Shown: in pieces, positions 52,701 through 62,400 of the stretch | Layout: every line of letters begins with the position of its first letter | Numbering within the stretch: the stretch's first letter is position 1 | NCBI RefSeq assembly: GCF_029813785.1 | Contig: NZ_JARVKY010000004.1 | Span: forward strand, 124,001 to 188,000 | Reading direction: 5' to 3' | DNA length: 64,000 bases | Origin: Streptomyces sp. DH41 | GTDB lineage: Bacteria > Actinomycetota > Actinomycetes > Streptomycetales > Streptomycetaceae | The notes under the pieces: generated by a model | Database searches by the model: none | What the model saw: only the letters and a program-made list of their open reading frames with translations | Told to the model about the DNA's origin: nothing | Position numbers and translations under genes: made by a program

Positions 52701-55700
52701 GGACAGCGCGTCGGCCCGCACGGGCACACCGGCTGCCACGAGTTCGGCCACGGCCAGGTACAGCTGTCGCAGGCCCCTGCCGGGCGGGGCGTCCAGGGCG
52801 ACGGCCACATGCTCCCGGGCGCCGAGGACCCGTTTGATCCATCCGGTGCAGAGCCCGCCCGGCCCCTGCTCCACGAAGATCCGGACCCCGTCGGCCCAGG
52901 CCTGTTCCACCGTGCCGGCGAAATCGATCGTGCCGAGGCCCTGGGCGGTGATCGCCTCGGCGGCCCGCTCGGCCGTCGGGAGGTAGGCCTGCCGGTCGGC
53001 CTCGCTGTAGAACCGTACGCCGGGCACCTCGGCGGTGGGCCGCAGGTGGAGGTTCCTCCACTCCTCGCGGACCTCGGCCAGCTCCGGCGCGTGGGCGGCC
53101 ACGTCGTAGTCGATCAGGATGGCGTTGCCGGCACCGAGTCGGTCCACGACAGCCGCGCAGGCCCGTGACTCCCCGCCGACGACACAGATGCCGGGTGCGT
53201 TGACCGCCATCAGGTGAACGGCTCGGTGTTCCGCGATCTCGTGCCTGACCTGTTCGAGGGGCGCGGTGACCAGGTAGCTGGACCACCGGGTCCCTCGCAC
53301 ACCGACGCGTTCCCACGCCCGTCGTACCGCGCGGAGTTCCCCGGTCAGTTCCCCGGTGAACAGGCCACTCTCCCGGGCGGCCGCGTACAGGCCCTCGGCG
53401 TCCGGCCAGGCCCCCAGGGCCACCAGGGCGGCGGTCTCGCCGGAGGAGTAGCCGATGGCGGCGTCCGGTCGCAGGCCGAGCAGCCCGCGGCACAGCTCGG
53501 TGTGGACCGTGGCGAGCCGGGCGGCACCGCTGATGCGGTCGAGCGTCGTCGGCCCGGTGCCGCCGGGGTCCACGGGTTCGGCGACGGCGCCGTGCCTGGC
53601 CAGGAGGGCCTCACCGAGTGAGGGCAGGGCGAGCATCAGCTCTTGTCCCATGCCCGGGTAGGCGGCCGATCCGTTGGTGTACACGAACCCGGTTTCCCCG
53701 GCCACCGGCGCGTCCCGGTAGCGCACACCGCCGGGTTTGATCCCTCCTTCGGCGAGCCAGCGCCGGGCGCCCTCCACGCACGTGTCGAAGTCGGCGTCGC
53801 CTTCGACGACGAGAGCCAGGCGGGCGGGACCGTCCCGGGACTCCGCCCCCCGGCCCAGCGCGGCCAGCACCTCCTGGCGGTCGCCACCGGAGAACACGTG
53901 CAGCCGCGGCACGGTTTCCCGGACCCGCGCCCGGACGTCGCCCGCACGCAGCCGGACGCGCGTGGTGGGGGCCTCCAGTGGCGTGACGACCGCCTGAGCG
54001 GTGCGCAGGTCGGCGCGCGGCTCGGCGGGGGCCCCCGGCCTGGGCACAGCGCGATGCAGCAGGGCGGTCGCGGCGACCGCGACGGACAGCAGTCCCTGGG
54101 CGGCGTGGACCCGGCCGAAGACCGACGCCGGATCGAACGTGGCCGCCTCGCCGTCCCCGACCAGCAGATCCGGCTCGCCCTCGCCCGCTCCCTCGCCCTG
54201 GTCCGCTCCCTCGCCCTCGCTCTCCTGGTCGAGGAGGGCGAGGACGGTGTCGCCGTCCCTGCGGGCGGCGGCGAGCGGTTTCAGCACCAGGACGACGGCC
54301 GCGTCCCCGGTCTCGGTCGCGTGGCCGAGTTCGCCCAGGGCGGTGCGGTGCACCGAGCCGCAGGAGAGATCGGTGGCGCCGACCAGCGCGGCATCGGCCT
54401 CGCCTGCCCTGATGGCCCGAGCCGCGAGGCGCAGCGCCACCAGGCCGGACGCCTCCTCCGCCGACACCGCGAAGCCGGGCCCCGCCAGGTCGAGTTGGGT
54501 GTTGATCCGGTTGGCCACAAGGTTGGGGAGGGCGCCGACCACCGGCTCCGCTCCCGTGGAGGACACGAACGCGTCCTGGGCGCGCGCGAGGAGGCCGGGG
54601 CCGACGTCGAACCCGGACAGCTCCGCCCAGTGCGGCAGTCTGCAGCGCGCGCCGACGCGTGCCGCTTCGGGGTTCACTCCCGCTCCGACGAGCACCATGG
54701 TCCGCTGACGGGGCAGCGACACCCCCCGCACGGCCTCGCGGGCGGCTTCCAGCACCAGAAGCTGAGGGGGCGAGGTGCTTTCCAGCGACACGGGCGGAAA
54801 GCACAGGTCCGGCAGTGCGACGTCGATCTTCGTGGTGGGACCGCACCGCTCACCGTCGAGGACGGCGCGACGGAAGTCCTCGGTGCCGGCCCCGTCGCCG
54901 ACTCGCGCGCCGACGGCCACGATCGCGATCGCGGAATCCGCCGGGACGGCGAGATTCGGGGCTGCGGCCCCCGGGACGGCCGGGTCCGGCGCGGCGGAAC
55001 CCGGGACATCGGGCCCCTGGGCGGCGGGACCCCTGACGCCGGGACCCGGATCGGTGACGTCCCGCACCGCTCGGAACGGGCCGGGGGCGCCGCCCGCGCG
55101 GGACGCCGCCCTGTCCCCCTCCCAGGCGTCGACGACCAGATGGGCGTTGGTGCCGCCGAAACCGAAGGCGCTGACCGCGGCCCTGCGGGTCCCCGGCCAC
55201 GGCTCCGGCTCACTCAGCACGCGCAGCGGTGTGCCCTCCAGAGCGTCGAGGGGACGGTCGGCTCCGAGTGTCGCCGGACGGATGCCCGCGCGCATCGCCC
55301 CGAGCACTTTGAGCAGCCCACTCACGCCCGCCGATGCCAGCAGGTGGCCGACGTTGGACTTCACGGAGCCGATGGGGACGTCGTGTCCCTTCGCGAAGGT
55401 CCGCGCCATGCTCCGGGCCTCCACGGCGTCGCCGAGCGGGGTGCCCGTGGCGTGGCACTCGACGAGCGAGACCGTCTCGGGTGCGATGCCCGCCGTGGAG
55501 TACGCCAGGGCCATCGCCCGTTCCTGGCCCTCCTGGGCCGGGCTGAGCAGGCCGCTGCCGCGTCCGTCGTTGGACAGCCCGACGCCCCGGATCACTCCGA
55601 GGACGGGCGCGTCGGCCGCCAGCGCGTCGGGCAGCCGCATCAGGGCCACGAATCCGGCGCCCTCGCCGTGCAGCAGACCGTCGGCGTCCCGGTGGAAAGG

Positions 55701-56435
55701 ACGGCTGCGACCGGACCTGCTCACCGCCGACAGGTCGCAGAACCCCACGTGCAGGAACAGGTTGTCGACCCGGTTCACCGCGCCGGCCAGCATCAGGTCG
55801 GCCGTGCCGTCGTGCAGGCGGTCGCAGGCGAGCTTGATCGCGTACAGCGAGGAGGCGCAGGCGGCGTCGAGCGCGAAGGCGCCCGCGCCGAGTCCGAGGG
55901 CCTTCGCCGCGAGGTGGGCGGGCAGTCCGGAGGAGAAGCGGTTGCGCGCGTCGGGTCGGACGCGGCGGGTGCCGGTCAGCAGGGCGTCCCGCACGTGCGG
56001 TTCCTGCTCGGACAGCCAGACGTGTTCCGCGTAGGCCGACCCGGCGCCCGTGGGGTAGGCGAGGTTTCCCAGTACGAGGCCGGTCCTCTCCCGTGGCCCC
56101 TGGTGTCCGGACTCCGCCAGGGCCTGCCGGGCACCGTGCAGTACCCAGTGGAAGAGCGGGTCCAGTGTCAGGATCCGTTCCGGGGCGACGAGGAAGCCTG
56201 TCGGGTCGAAGACCGGCTCGAAGCCCCGGACGTAGCCTCCGATGTCGGTCCAGGTGCGGTCGCGGTGGTCGTCGACGGTCCCCATGGCCCAGCGGTGCGG
56301 CAGCCGCCACCGCTCCTCGGGGACCGCCGACAGGCTGCGACGGCGTGCGGCGATGTTGTCCCAGAACGTGTCCGGGTCCAGCGCGCCGGGCAGCACACAG
56401 CCTCGTCCGACGACGGCGATCGGTTCGAATCCCAT
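49800..56435 (-). CDS. pfaC: PUFA-synthase-type megasynthase, KS-CLF-AT-DH-DH (PfaC-like)
   Basis: A 2211-residue protein. Ketosynthase (1-440): Cys193 in DAACASSLYAIK, His328 in VECHATGTPLGD, His364 in NVGHLLASAG. A chain-length-factor-like domain (about 500-800) has the Cys position replaced by Glu661. An acyltransferase (about 905-1240) has the GYSSGE elbow (Ser997) and His1115 in VAAHAPEL. An Ala/Pro linker (1290-1400) follows. Two FabA-like dehydratase units end the protein, with active His1688 in FDGHFKNDPCMPGTL and His2099 in FKAHFFQDPVQPGSL, each paired with a hot-dog half lacking it. The order matches myxobacterial Pfa3 without the final acyltransferase. It begins 59 bp after the PfaA-like gene. 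GTGGAGTG precedes the ATG. Confidence 0.9.
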   Translation of the reverse strand: MGFEPIAVVGRGCVLPGALDPDTFWDNIAARRRSLSAVPEERWRLPHRWAMGTVDDHRDRTWTDIGGYVRGFEPVFDPTGFLVAPERILTLDPLFHWVLHGARQALAESGHQGPRERTGLVLGNLAYPTGAGSAYAEHVWLSEQEPHVRDALLTGTRRVRPDARNRFSSGLPAHLAAKALGLGAGAFALDAACASSLYAIKLACDRLHDGTADLMLAGAVNRVDNLFLHVGFCDLSAVSRSGRSRPFHRDADGLLHGEGAGFVALMRLPDALAADAPVLGVIRGVGLSNDGRGSGLLSPAQEGQERAMALAYSTAGIAPETVSLVECHATGTPLGDAVEARSMARTFAKGHDVPIGSVKSNVGHLLASAGVSGLLKVLGAMRAGIRPATLGADRPLDALEGTPLRVLSEPEPWPGTRRAAVSAFGFGGTNAHLVVDAWEGDRAASRAGGAPGPFRAVRDVTDPGPGVRGPAAQGPDVPGSAAPDPAVPGAAAPNLAVPADSAIAIVAVGARVGDGAGTEDFRRAVLDGERCGPTTKIDVALPDLCFPPVSLESTSPPQLLVLEAAREAVRGVSLPRQRTMVLVGAGVNPEAARVGARCRLPHWAELSGFDVGPGLLARAQDAFVSSTGAEPVVGALPNLVANRINTQLDLAGPGFAVSAEEASGLVALRLAARAIRAGEADAALVGATDLSCGSVHRTALGELGHATETGDAAVVLVLKPLAAARRDGDTVLALLDQESEGEGADQGEGAGEGEPDLLVGDGEAATFDPASVFGRVHAAQGLLSVAVAATALLHRAVPRPGAPAEPRADLRTAQAVVTPLEAPTTRVRLRAGDVRARVRETVPRLHVFSGGDRQEVLAALGRGAESRDGPARLALVVEGDADFDTCVEGARRWLAEGGIKPGGVRYRDAPVAGETGFVYTNGSAAYPGMGQELMLALPSLGEALLARHGAVAEPVDPGGTGPTTLDRISGAARLATVHTELCRGLLGLRPDAAIGYSSGETAALVALGAWPDAEGLYAAARESGLFTGELTGELRAVRRAWERVGVRGTRWSSYLVTAPLEQVRHEIAEHRAVHLMAVNAPGICVVGGESRACAAVVDRLGAGNAILIDYDVAAHAPELAEVREEWRNLHLRPTAEVPGVRFYSEADRQAYLPTAERAAEAITAQGLGTIDFAGTVEQAWADGVRIFVEQGPGGLCTGWIKRVLGAREHVAVALDAPPGRGLRQLYLAVAELVAAGVPVRADALSDALRSTPEADARTGPTLEVRVPGEPRLPSSIGLAVQTLPVAPRLAPVPVPDPGQYVPAAAPGVPAAPGVPTAPGAPGGPGAVPVDRRALAARHALRATAVHRDVMAGQTRLHTQFLRITEQTVAALGHAPPVAAAPLPSPPPPAAPRPGPSFDRAQLEQLASGRISALFGPEFAAQDAYAVQTRMPEPPMLLTDRVTGIDAEPGALLAPGPANHKGTIWTETDVRLDSWYLDPTGRMPCSLMVEGGQADLLLISWLGIDLLTRGERAYRLLGCELTYHGSPPRAGETLSYEIHIDGHAEHDGVRLFFFHYDCHVDGRLRLSVRKGQAGFFTQEELRRGTGVQRDPAESPPGDDLPTDPPAVRCEYGAFTADQVRAFSQGRPADCFGPGWERAAAHVRSPRTDGGRLWLLHEVTAFDPTGGPWGRGYLRAETPVARDDWFFDGHFKNDPCMPGTLMLQGCVQAMAFYLAAMGFTLDRDGWRFEPVDGVPGTAECRGQVTPNSRRIVYEVFVRGVSAGPVPTLYADVLGTVDGCRAFRGRQVGLRLVPDWPLTHWRELGPPARQTSGTPVPVASLGGLVGHREPTAVAVVDGFAFDYASLLACAWGRPSEAFGPAYERFDGIRRAARLPGPPYHFMSRVVAVEGPLNGMREGSGVTAEYDVPDRAWFFEQNDGGTMPFAVLMEIALQPCGWLATYVGSARASQVDLRFRNLDGRGTVTGEVTPATRTVRTHAELTSVSRGGDMLIESFTVRCVADGECVFELSTVFGFFPHTAFEQQAGLPVQADERARLTAPCDHTVDLTTRPGPFFDGPARLPGPMLLMLDRITAYWPDAGDAGLGRLRAEKDVDPGEWFFKAHFFQDPVQPGSLGIEAMCRLLQYYMIERGLTDGIPSPRFEPVMLGREVTWKYRGQITPETRLIRVDMEILDVGEDARGRWATADVTLWSDDTCVYRVQGLGMRVVRTQAARSR
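52474..52527. repeat. Three 18-bp tandem repeats in the pfaC linker
   Basis: Three near-identical 18-bp units built on GGCACGCCGGGTGCGGCA encode an Ala/Pro/Gly/Val linker before the dehydratase half of the protein. They are in frame and probably vary in number between strains. Confidence 0.7.
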
Positions 56436-56494
56436 GCTGCTTCACTCCACGAGTCGCGGGCGTACGGATGAACGGGGGCGCGGGGCACGCCGGT

Positions 56495-59400
56495 TCAGTC
56501 GGGACGTCGTACGAGCTCCACCCCGAGCAGTTCCGTGCGCAGGGCGCCGTCCGGGTCGAAGAGGGCCACGTCGCACCGTGCGCCGGTGTCGTGCACCTTC
56601 CGGGCCCGCACCACGCACCGCAGGCCGTCCGGAGCGGGGCCGCGCCGGTGGACTCGGCACTCCGCGACGGCCATCGGCAGGGAAGCGGCCGCCAGGGCGT
56701 GTTCCGTCCACAGCAGGGCGAGTTGCAGCGCGCCGTCCACGGCCGCCGGATCGGTCCCCCAGTGGTCGTCGCCCCAGCCCAGCTCGGCGACGCCCACGAC
56801 GGTCGCTTCCGCCCCGTCGGGCCGGACGCTCCCGAGGGCACGCAGTGCGTGGAACCGTGGCCCGTGGAAGAGGGTCCGCCCGTCGTAGAGCACGGCACGG
56901 CCCGTCGTGTCCGCCGGCTCCGTCGTCTCGGAGCCGGGCGCCCACGGCTCCCGCTCCGGGAGCGTCGCTTCGAAGTCCAGTACGGCACGGAAGTGCGACG
57001 CCCCGTCCTCGTCCCGCAGTTCGGCCTCCAGGCCCGACGGGGGGCCGACGTCACGGCGGCGACCGTGGACGGTGAGCCGGTGGCCGTCGTGTGCCAGCCG
57101 GGGCAGGGTGACCTTGTCGAGCACCCGCACGTCGCGCAGGACCGGCCCGCCCGCTGTGGGGCGCCAGGCTCCCGCCGCGCGGACGAACCACTCGAGGGCC
57201 ATGGCCAGGGGCAGTACCGGCTCGTCGGCGACTCGGTGGTCGGTCAGATAGGGGTGCGTGGTGGACGTGATCCGGATCCGGGCGGGGGACGGATCACCCG
57301 CGCTGTCCGGTGTCGCGTCTCCGGCGCCGGCGACCAGCGCGATCCTGGTGTCGCGGTCCGCAGCGCCGAGTTCGGCGGTGAACGCGGCCGCGCCCCGGTC
57401 CACGGGGATCAGCTCGATGCCCGACCGGCCGAAGTGCTCGGCCAGCGCCGGGGTCACCATGCCGCCGCGCCAGGGCCCCCAGGCGATGGAGCGCACCCGG
57501 CAGTGAGGCCGCCCGGTCCGCTCGGCCGACGCCACGTGGTCGAGTACGCCGTTGGCCATCGCGTAGTCGCTCTGCCCCGCGTTGCCGAAGACCCCGGCGA
57601 CCGAGGAGAACAGGCAGATCAGCTCGAGCGGGTCGTCGGCCGTCGCCTCGAGCAGCGTGCGCAGGCCGTCGACCTTGGTGGACATCACCCGGTCGAACTG
57701 CTCGTCCGTCTTGTCGGAGATCCGCTTGTCGGCCAGTACTCCGGCGCCGTGCACGATCGCGGTGACGGGGCCCCAGTCCGCACGCACCTCGTGCAGTGCG
57801 GCCGCGAGGGCCTCGCCGTCCCTGATGTCCACCGGCAGGTACCGGACCTGGCAGCCGGCCTCCTCCAGCGTGGCGAGCGTCGCCCGGACCTCTCGCGCGG
57901 CGAGGATCGCCCTCGCCTGCGCGCTGATCTCGGCGGGGCCGGTGCCGTCGGCTCGGCGCGCGCCGAGCAGCCGCACGAGTGCGGCCTCGTCGGTGGCCTC
58001 GGCCGCCCCGGCGGGCTCGGCCACCAGTTCCGTGCGGCCCAGCAGGACGACGCGGGGCTGGTGGGTCCTGGCGAGGTCCGCCAGGGCGGCCGCGGTCACG
58101 CCCCGCGCTCCCCCGGTGGCCACGATCACCGACTCCGGGCCGATGCCCGTCGGCGTGCCCTGCTCCAGCGGTGCCGCGACGGCGCGCGGGACGACGCGGG
58201 TGCCGTCCGCGCGCAGGCCGGCCTCCGGGGACGGTCCGCCCTCCAGGAGTTCTGCCACGATCGCCTCGGCGACGGCCTCGGCGTCCCGGCCGCCGCGCTC
58301 GCAGTCGATCGCCTTGACGGACGCGGCCGGCCACTCCCTCGCCGCGGTCCTGGCCAGGGCGGCGAGGCCGCCGAGCCATGCGCGGCCGGGGGCCCTGCCG
58401 TCGAGCCCGAAGTCGCCCCCCGTGTCCTGCACGGTCACGAAGGCTCCTCCGGTCGCCTCCATGCGCGGCGCGACCGAGCGCGCCGTGCGCAGGGCTTCCC
58501 GCAGGATCCGCCCGGCCTCCTCAGGGGCGGCGACGTCGGTCATTCCGCCGAGATGGACGACGGCGCGTGCGCCGTCGGGGACCCGGGTCGCGGTCTTCGC
58601 CCGGATCCCGCGACCGGTCAGTTTTCCGGCCACCAGGGCGGCGAGCCGAGAGGGGCCCCCGACCACCGACACGGGCCCGTCGTCGAGTCCGGCCATCTCC
58701 AGGCCGGGCGCGGGCGCGGTCACCGTTCGCAGGGCCAGCCGCCTGAGTTCCACCGGCTCCGGTGGTCCCTCCTCCACGGCGGGCGGCTCGGACGGGGCGA
58801 GCGCCTCGGACGGGGCGAGCGCCTCGGACGGGGCGGGCGGCTCGGACGGGGCGGTCGCCTCGGCGACGGGCGCGGCGGCCGTGGTGAGGGCGTCGACGAT
58901 CTCGCGCAGGGTGCCGAGCCTGCCCAGCGCGGCGACATCCCCGGTCGGCAGGTCGCCCACCCGCTGCCGGACGGCGGACAGGATCTCCACCCGCTTGATC
59001 GAGTCGATGCCGAGGTCCGTCGCCAGCTCCATGTCGGCGTTGAGCATGGAGACCGGGTATCCGGTGCGTTCGGCCACCACGGACAGGAGCAGTTCCTCCA
59101 ACCGGTCCGGGGTCGCGGCGGGCGGTGCGTCGGCACGGTCCGGAACGGAGCGGACGGGGGACTCGGGTGCGCGGGCGGACGGCACGACGGGGGCCGCGGG
59201 CGGAGCCGGCGTCGGGGGCAGGAGGTCGGTAGCCGGGATGGTGGTCCCGAGCTCGGTGGCGGGGTCGGGAACGGGAGGCGCGAACGGGGTCGGTGGTGCC
59301 GCTGCGACGGCGGGCGACCAGGACGGCGTGGGCCGTGCCGGGGTGTCCTCGCGCCCGGAGCCCAGGAGCGCGGTCAGCGTCGTCTCCGTCATCTTCAGGA

Positions 59401-62400
59401 ACGCCATATGGCTGTCGGCCAGCATGCGGTGGCAGGCGACGTGGGCCTCCGCCGCCTGCCGCTGCACGCTCTCCACCATGGCCGCCCAGTGGGGGCCCGC
59501 CGGGAGCGCCGGTGCCGCGTCGGTATCAGTACTGGTGTCGGTGTCGGTGTCGGTCGGAGCCGGTACGGGCTCCGCGGCCGGTACGAGCACGGGGGCCGGT
59601 ACGGACGCACGGGCCGGTGCGGGCGTCGGCAGGCTCCGCGGCGGGTTCGGTGGGGGCAGTTCGGGCGCCCCGCCCGCGGGGGGATACGGCTGACCGTAAT
59701 TGGCACCGCTGATCTGCACGGTCATGCGCGGCTCGCGCTCCTTCGCTGCTGTTCCTGACGGCCCGTACGGCGCCCAGAGGAATTCGTAGTCCAACCGCAC
59801 GCCGCGCACGGCGAGTTCACCGAGCGCGTTGTGCAGGGTGCCGGCTGTGTTCTGGCCCCGGCGGTCCAGGGCGGCTGCCGTGTGCTCGCGGTCACCGAGG
59901 ATCCGCCCGACCAGGCCGGTGAGTGCGGCCCCCGCGCCGACCTCGACGAACGTCCGCACACCCGCGGCGTACATCGCTTCGACCTGCTCGTGGAACAGCA
60001 CGGGCGAGGCCAGGTGCTCGGCGATCCTGCGGCGCACCTCGTCGGGGTCCCTCGGATACGGCGACGCGTCCGCGTTGCCGTACACGTCCAGTACGGGAGC
60101 CGTGAGCGTCGTGTCGCGCAGGAAGCGGAGGAGCGGCTCGGCCGCGGAGGCGACCAGCGGGCTGTGGAAGGCGTGGGAGGTGTCCAGCCGACGAGAGGAG
60201 ATGCCTCTGGTGAGGAACTCCCGTTCGGCGGCTTCGATCGCCCCCGTCTCGCCGGACACCACGACCTGGTCCGGCGCGTTGTGGTTCGCCGGCCAGACTC
60301 TCCGCACGCCTGCCTCGTCGAGGACGGCCGTCACCCGGTCCAGACCGGCCGACACCGCCAGCATGGCCCCGGGGGTGCCGGCCGCCGCCCGCATCAGCTC
60401 GCCCCGTGTGCGGGCGAGGGCGACCAGGGATGCGGCGTCCAGGGCTCCCGCGGCGTGCAGGGCGATCAGCTCGCCGAAGCTGTGGCCGCCTACGCAGTCG
60501 GGCCGCAGTCCGAGACCGCGCACCACCTCGAGCAGGGCCACGCTGTGCACGGCGAGCGCCGGCTGGGCCCACTCGGTGGCGTTCAGCAGGGCGGCTCGGG
60601 CTTCCCGCTCCTCGTCGGTGAAGCCGGGAGGGGGGAACACCACGCGGTGCAGTGCCCGGTCCTCGTACCGGGCACCGCCCAGGCGGTCCCAGACGCCCTG
60701 GGCGGCGGGCGCCAGCATGGCGAGGTCCGCGCCCATACCGACGTACTGGGAGCCCTGCCCCGGAAAGAGGAAGGCCACCTTGCCGGGGGCGGGGGCTCCG
60801 GTGGCGTAGTGCGTCCCCGGGACGGAGAACGCGGTGTGCGGTCGCTGCCGGACGGCCGCGGCGGCCCGCGCGAACTTGTCGCACAGGTCGTCGGTGTCGG
60901 CGGCGGACACGGCCAGGCGTACGTCGTCGGTGGGTCCGAACCCGGCCTGGCTCTCCCGCGCGATCTCGGCGAGTGAGCGGCCCCTGTCGATGGTCCGCTC
61001 CAGCAGGGCGGCCGGCGAGGGGGCGCTGAACAGGACGAGTTCCGTGGGCGCGCTCCTGCTGCGCCACGCGCTGCGGCCAGGCAGCCCTTCGGACGGTACG
61101 TACTCCTCCAGGGCGATGTGGAAGTTGCTGCCGCCGAAGCCGAAGCTGGACACCGAGGCCCGTCGTGGGTGGCCGGGCGCGCGCACCCAGGGGCGTGCCT
61201 CGGTGTTGACGTAGAAGGGGTTGTCCCGTGTCCGCATCGCGGGGTCGGGCCGCTCGACCTTGATGGTCGGCGGCAGCACCTGGTGGTGCAGGGACATGAC
61301 CGCCTTGAGCAGTCCGGCGGCGCCCGCGGCACACTTGGTGTGGCCGATCTGCGACTTCACCGAGCCGATCGCGCACCACTGCCGCTCCGGACGCCCGTTC
61401 GTTTCGAACACGGTCCGCAGTGCGGCGAGTTCGGCGGCGTCTCCGGCCTTCGTACCGGTGCCGTGGGCCTCGACCAGTTCCACGGTGCCGGGGTCGTACC
61501 CCGCCTGCTCGTACGCGCGCCGCAGCGCCCGCGCCTGGCCCTCGGGCAGGGGCGCGTAGATCGCCGTCCCCTTGCCGTCGGACGAGGCGCCGATCCCCCG
61601 GATCACCGCGTGGATCCGGTCTCCGTCACGTTCCGCGTCGGACAGCCGCTTGAGCGCGTACATCACGACGGCCTCACCGAGCATCGTGCCGTCGGCCGCG
61701 TCGGAGAAGGGCCGGCAGTCCCCGGTGGGTGACAGCGCGGGCGTCTTGGAGAAGCACATGAACGTGCCGATGTCGTTCAGGGTGTCGACACCACCGCTGA
61801 CCATCAGGTCGGCACGGCCCAGCGCGAGTTCCGCGACCGCGGCCGAGAGCGCGGCGAAGGAGCTGGCGCACGCGGCGTCGGTGGTGTGGTTGGTGCCGTG
61901 CAGGTCGAACCTGTTGGCGACGCGTCCCGCGACGACGTTCCCGAGCAGCCCGGGGAAGGTCGACTCCTGCCAGGGCGTGTAGTGGTCCCGGATGGTGTCG
62001 CACACGGCCTGGGCCTCTGCCTCGGGGACGCCGTGCTCCCGCAGCGCCTTCAGCCACACGGGCCGTTGTGTCCGTCCCTGCATCTGGCCCAGCAGTTCCA
62101 GGGACGTCGCGCCGAGGACGACGCCGACCCGTTCGCGGTCCACACCCGACAGCCCGCCGGCGTCGGTGAGGACCTGGTCGGCCACCATCAGGGCGAGCAG
62201 CTGGCTGGTGTCGGTGACGGGGAGGGTGGCGGGCGGGATCCCGTAGGCCAGCGGGTCGAAGCCGACCTCCGGCAGGAACGCCCCTCTGCGCGCGTAGGTC
62301 TTGTCCAGTGCGGCGGGGTCGGGGTCGTAGTGGTCCTCGACGAGCCAGCGCGACGGCGGCACGTCCGTGATCAGGTCCCGGCCGGAGAGGACGTTCCGCC

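Noticed and set aside
52861..53710. The AT-like domain of the PfaC-type protein as inactive
   Set aside because: The elbow reads GYSSGE instead of GHSxG, but Ser997 and His1115 are both present and Tyr before Ser occurs in PfaB-type domains.
58783..58854. CRISPR-like repeats
   Set aside because: Eighteen-base in-frame tandem units with no spacers, coding for a linker.
56093..59758. Long plus-strand open frames opposite the pfa genes, also at 53643-56471 and 49428-51509
   Set aside because: Antisense shadows of megasynthase genes with intact catalytic motifs; no ribosome sites or recognisable domains.
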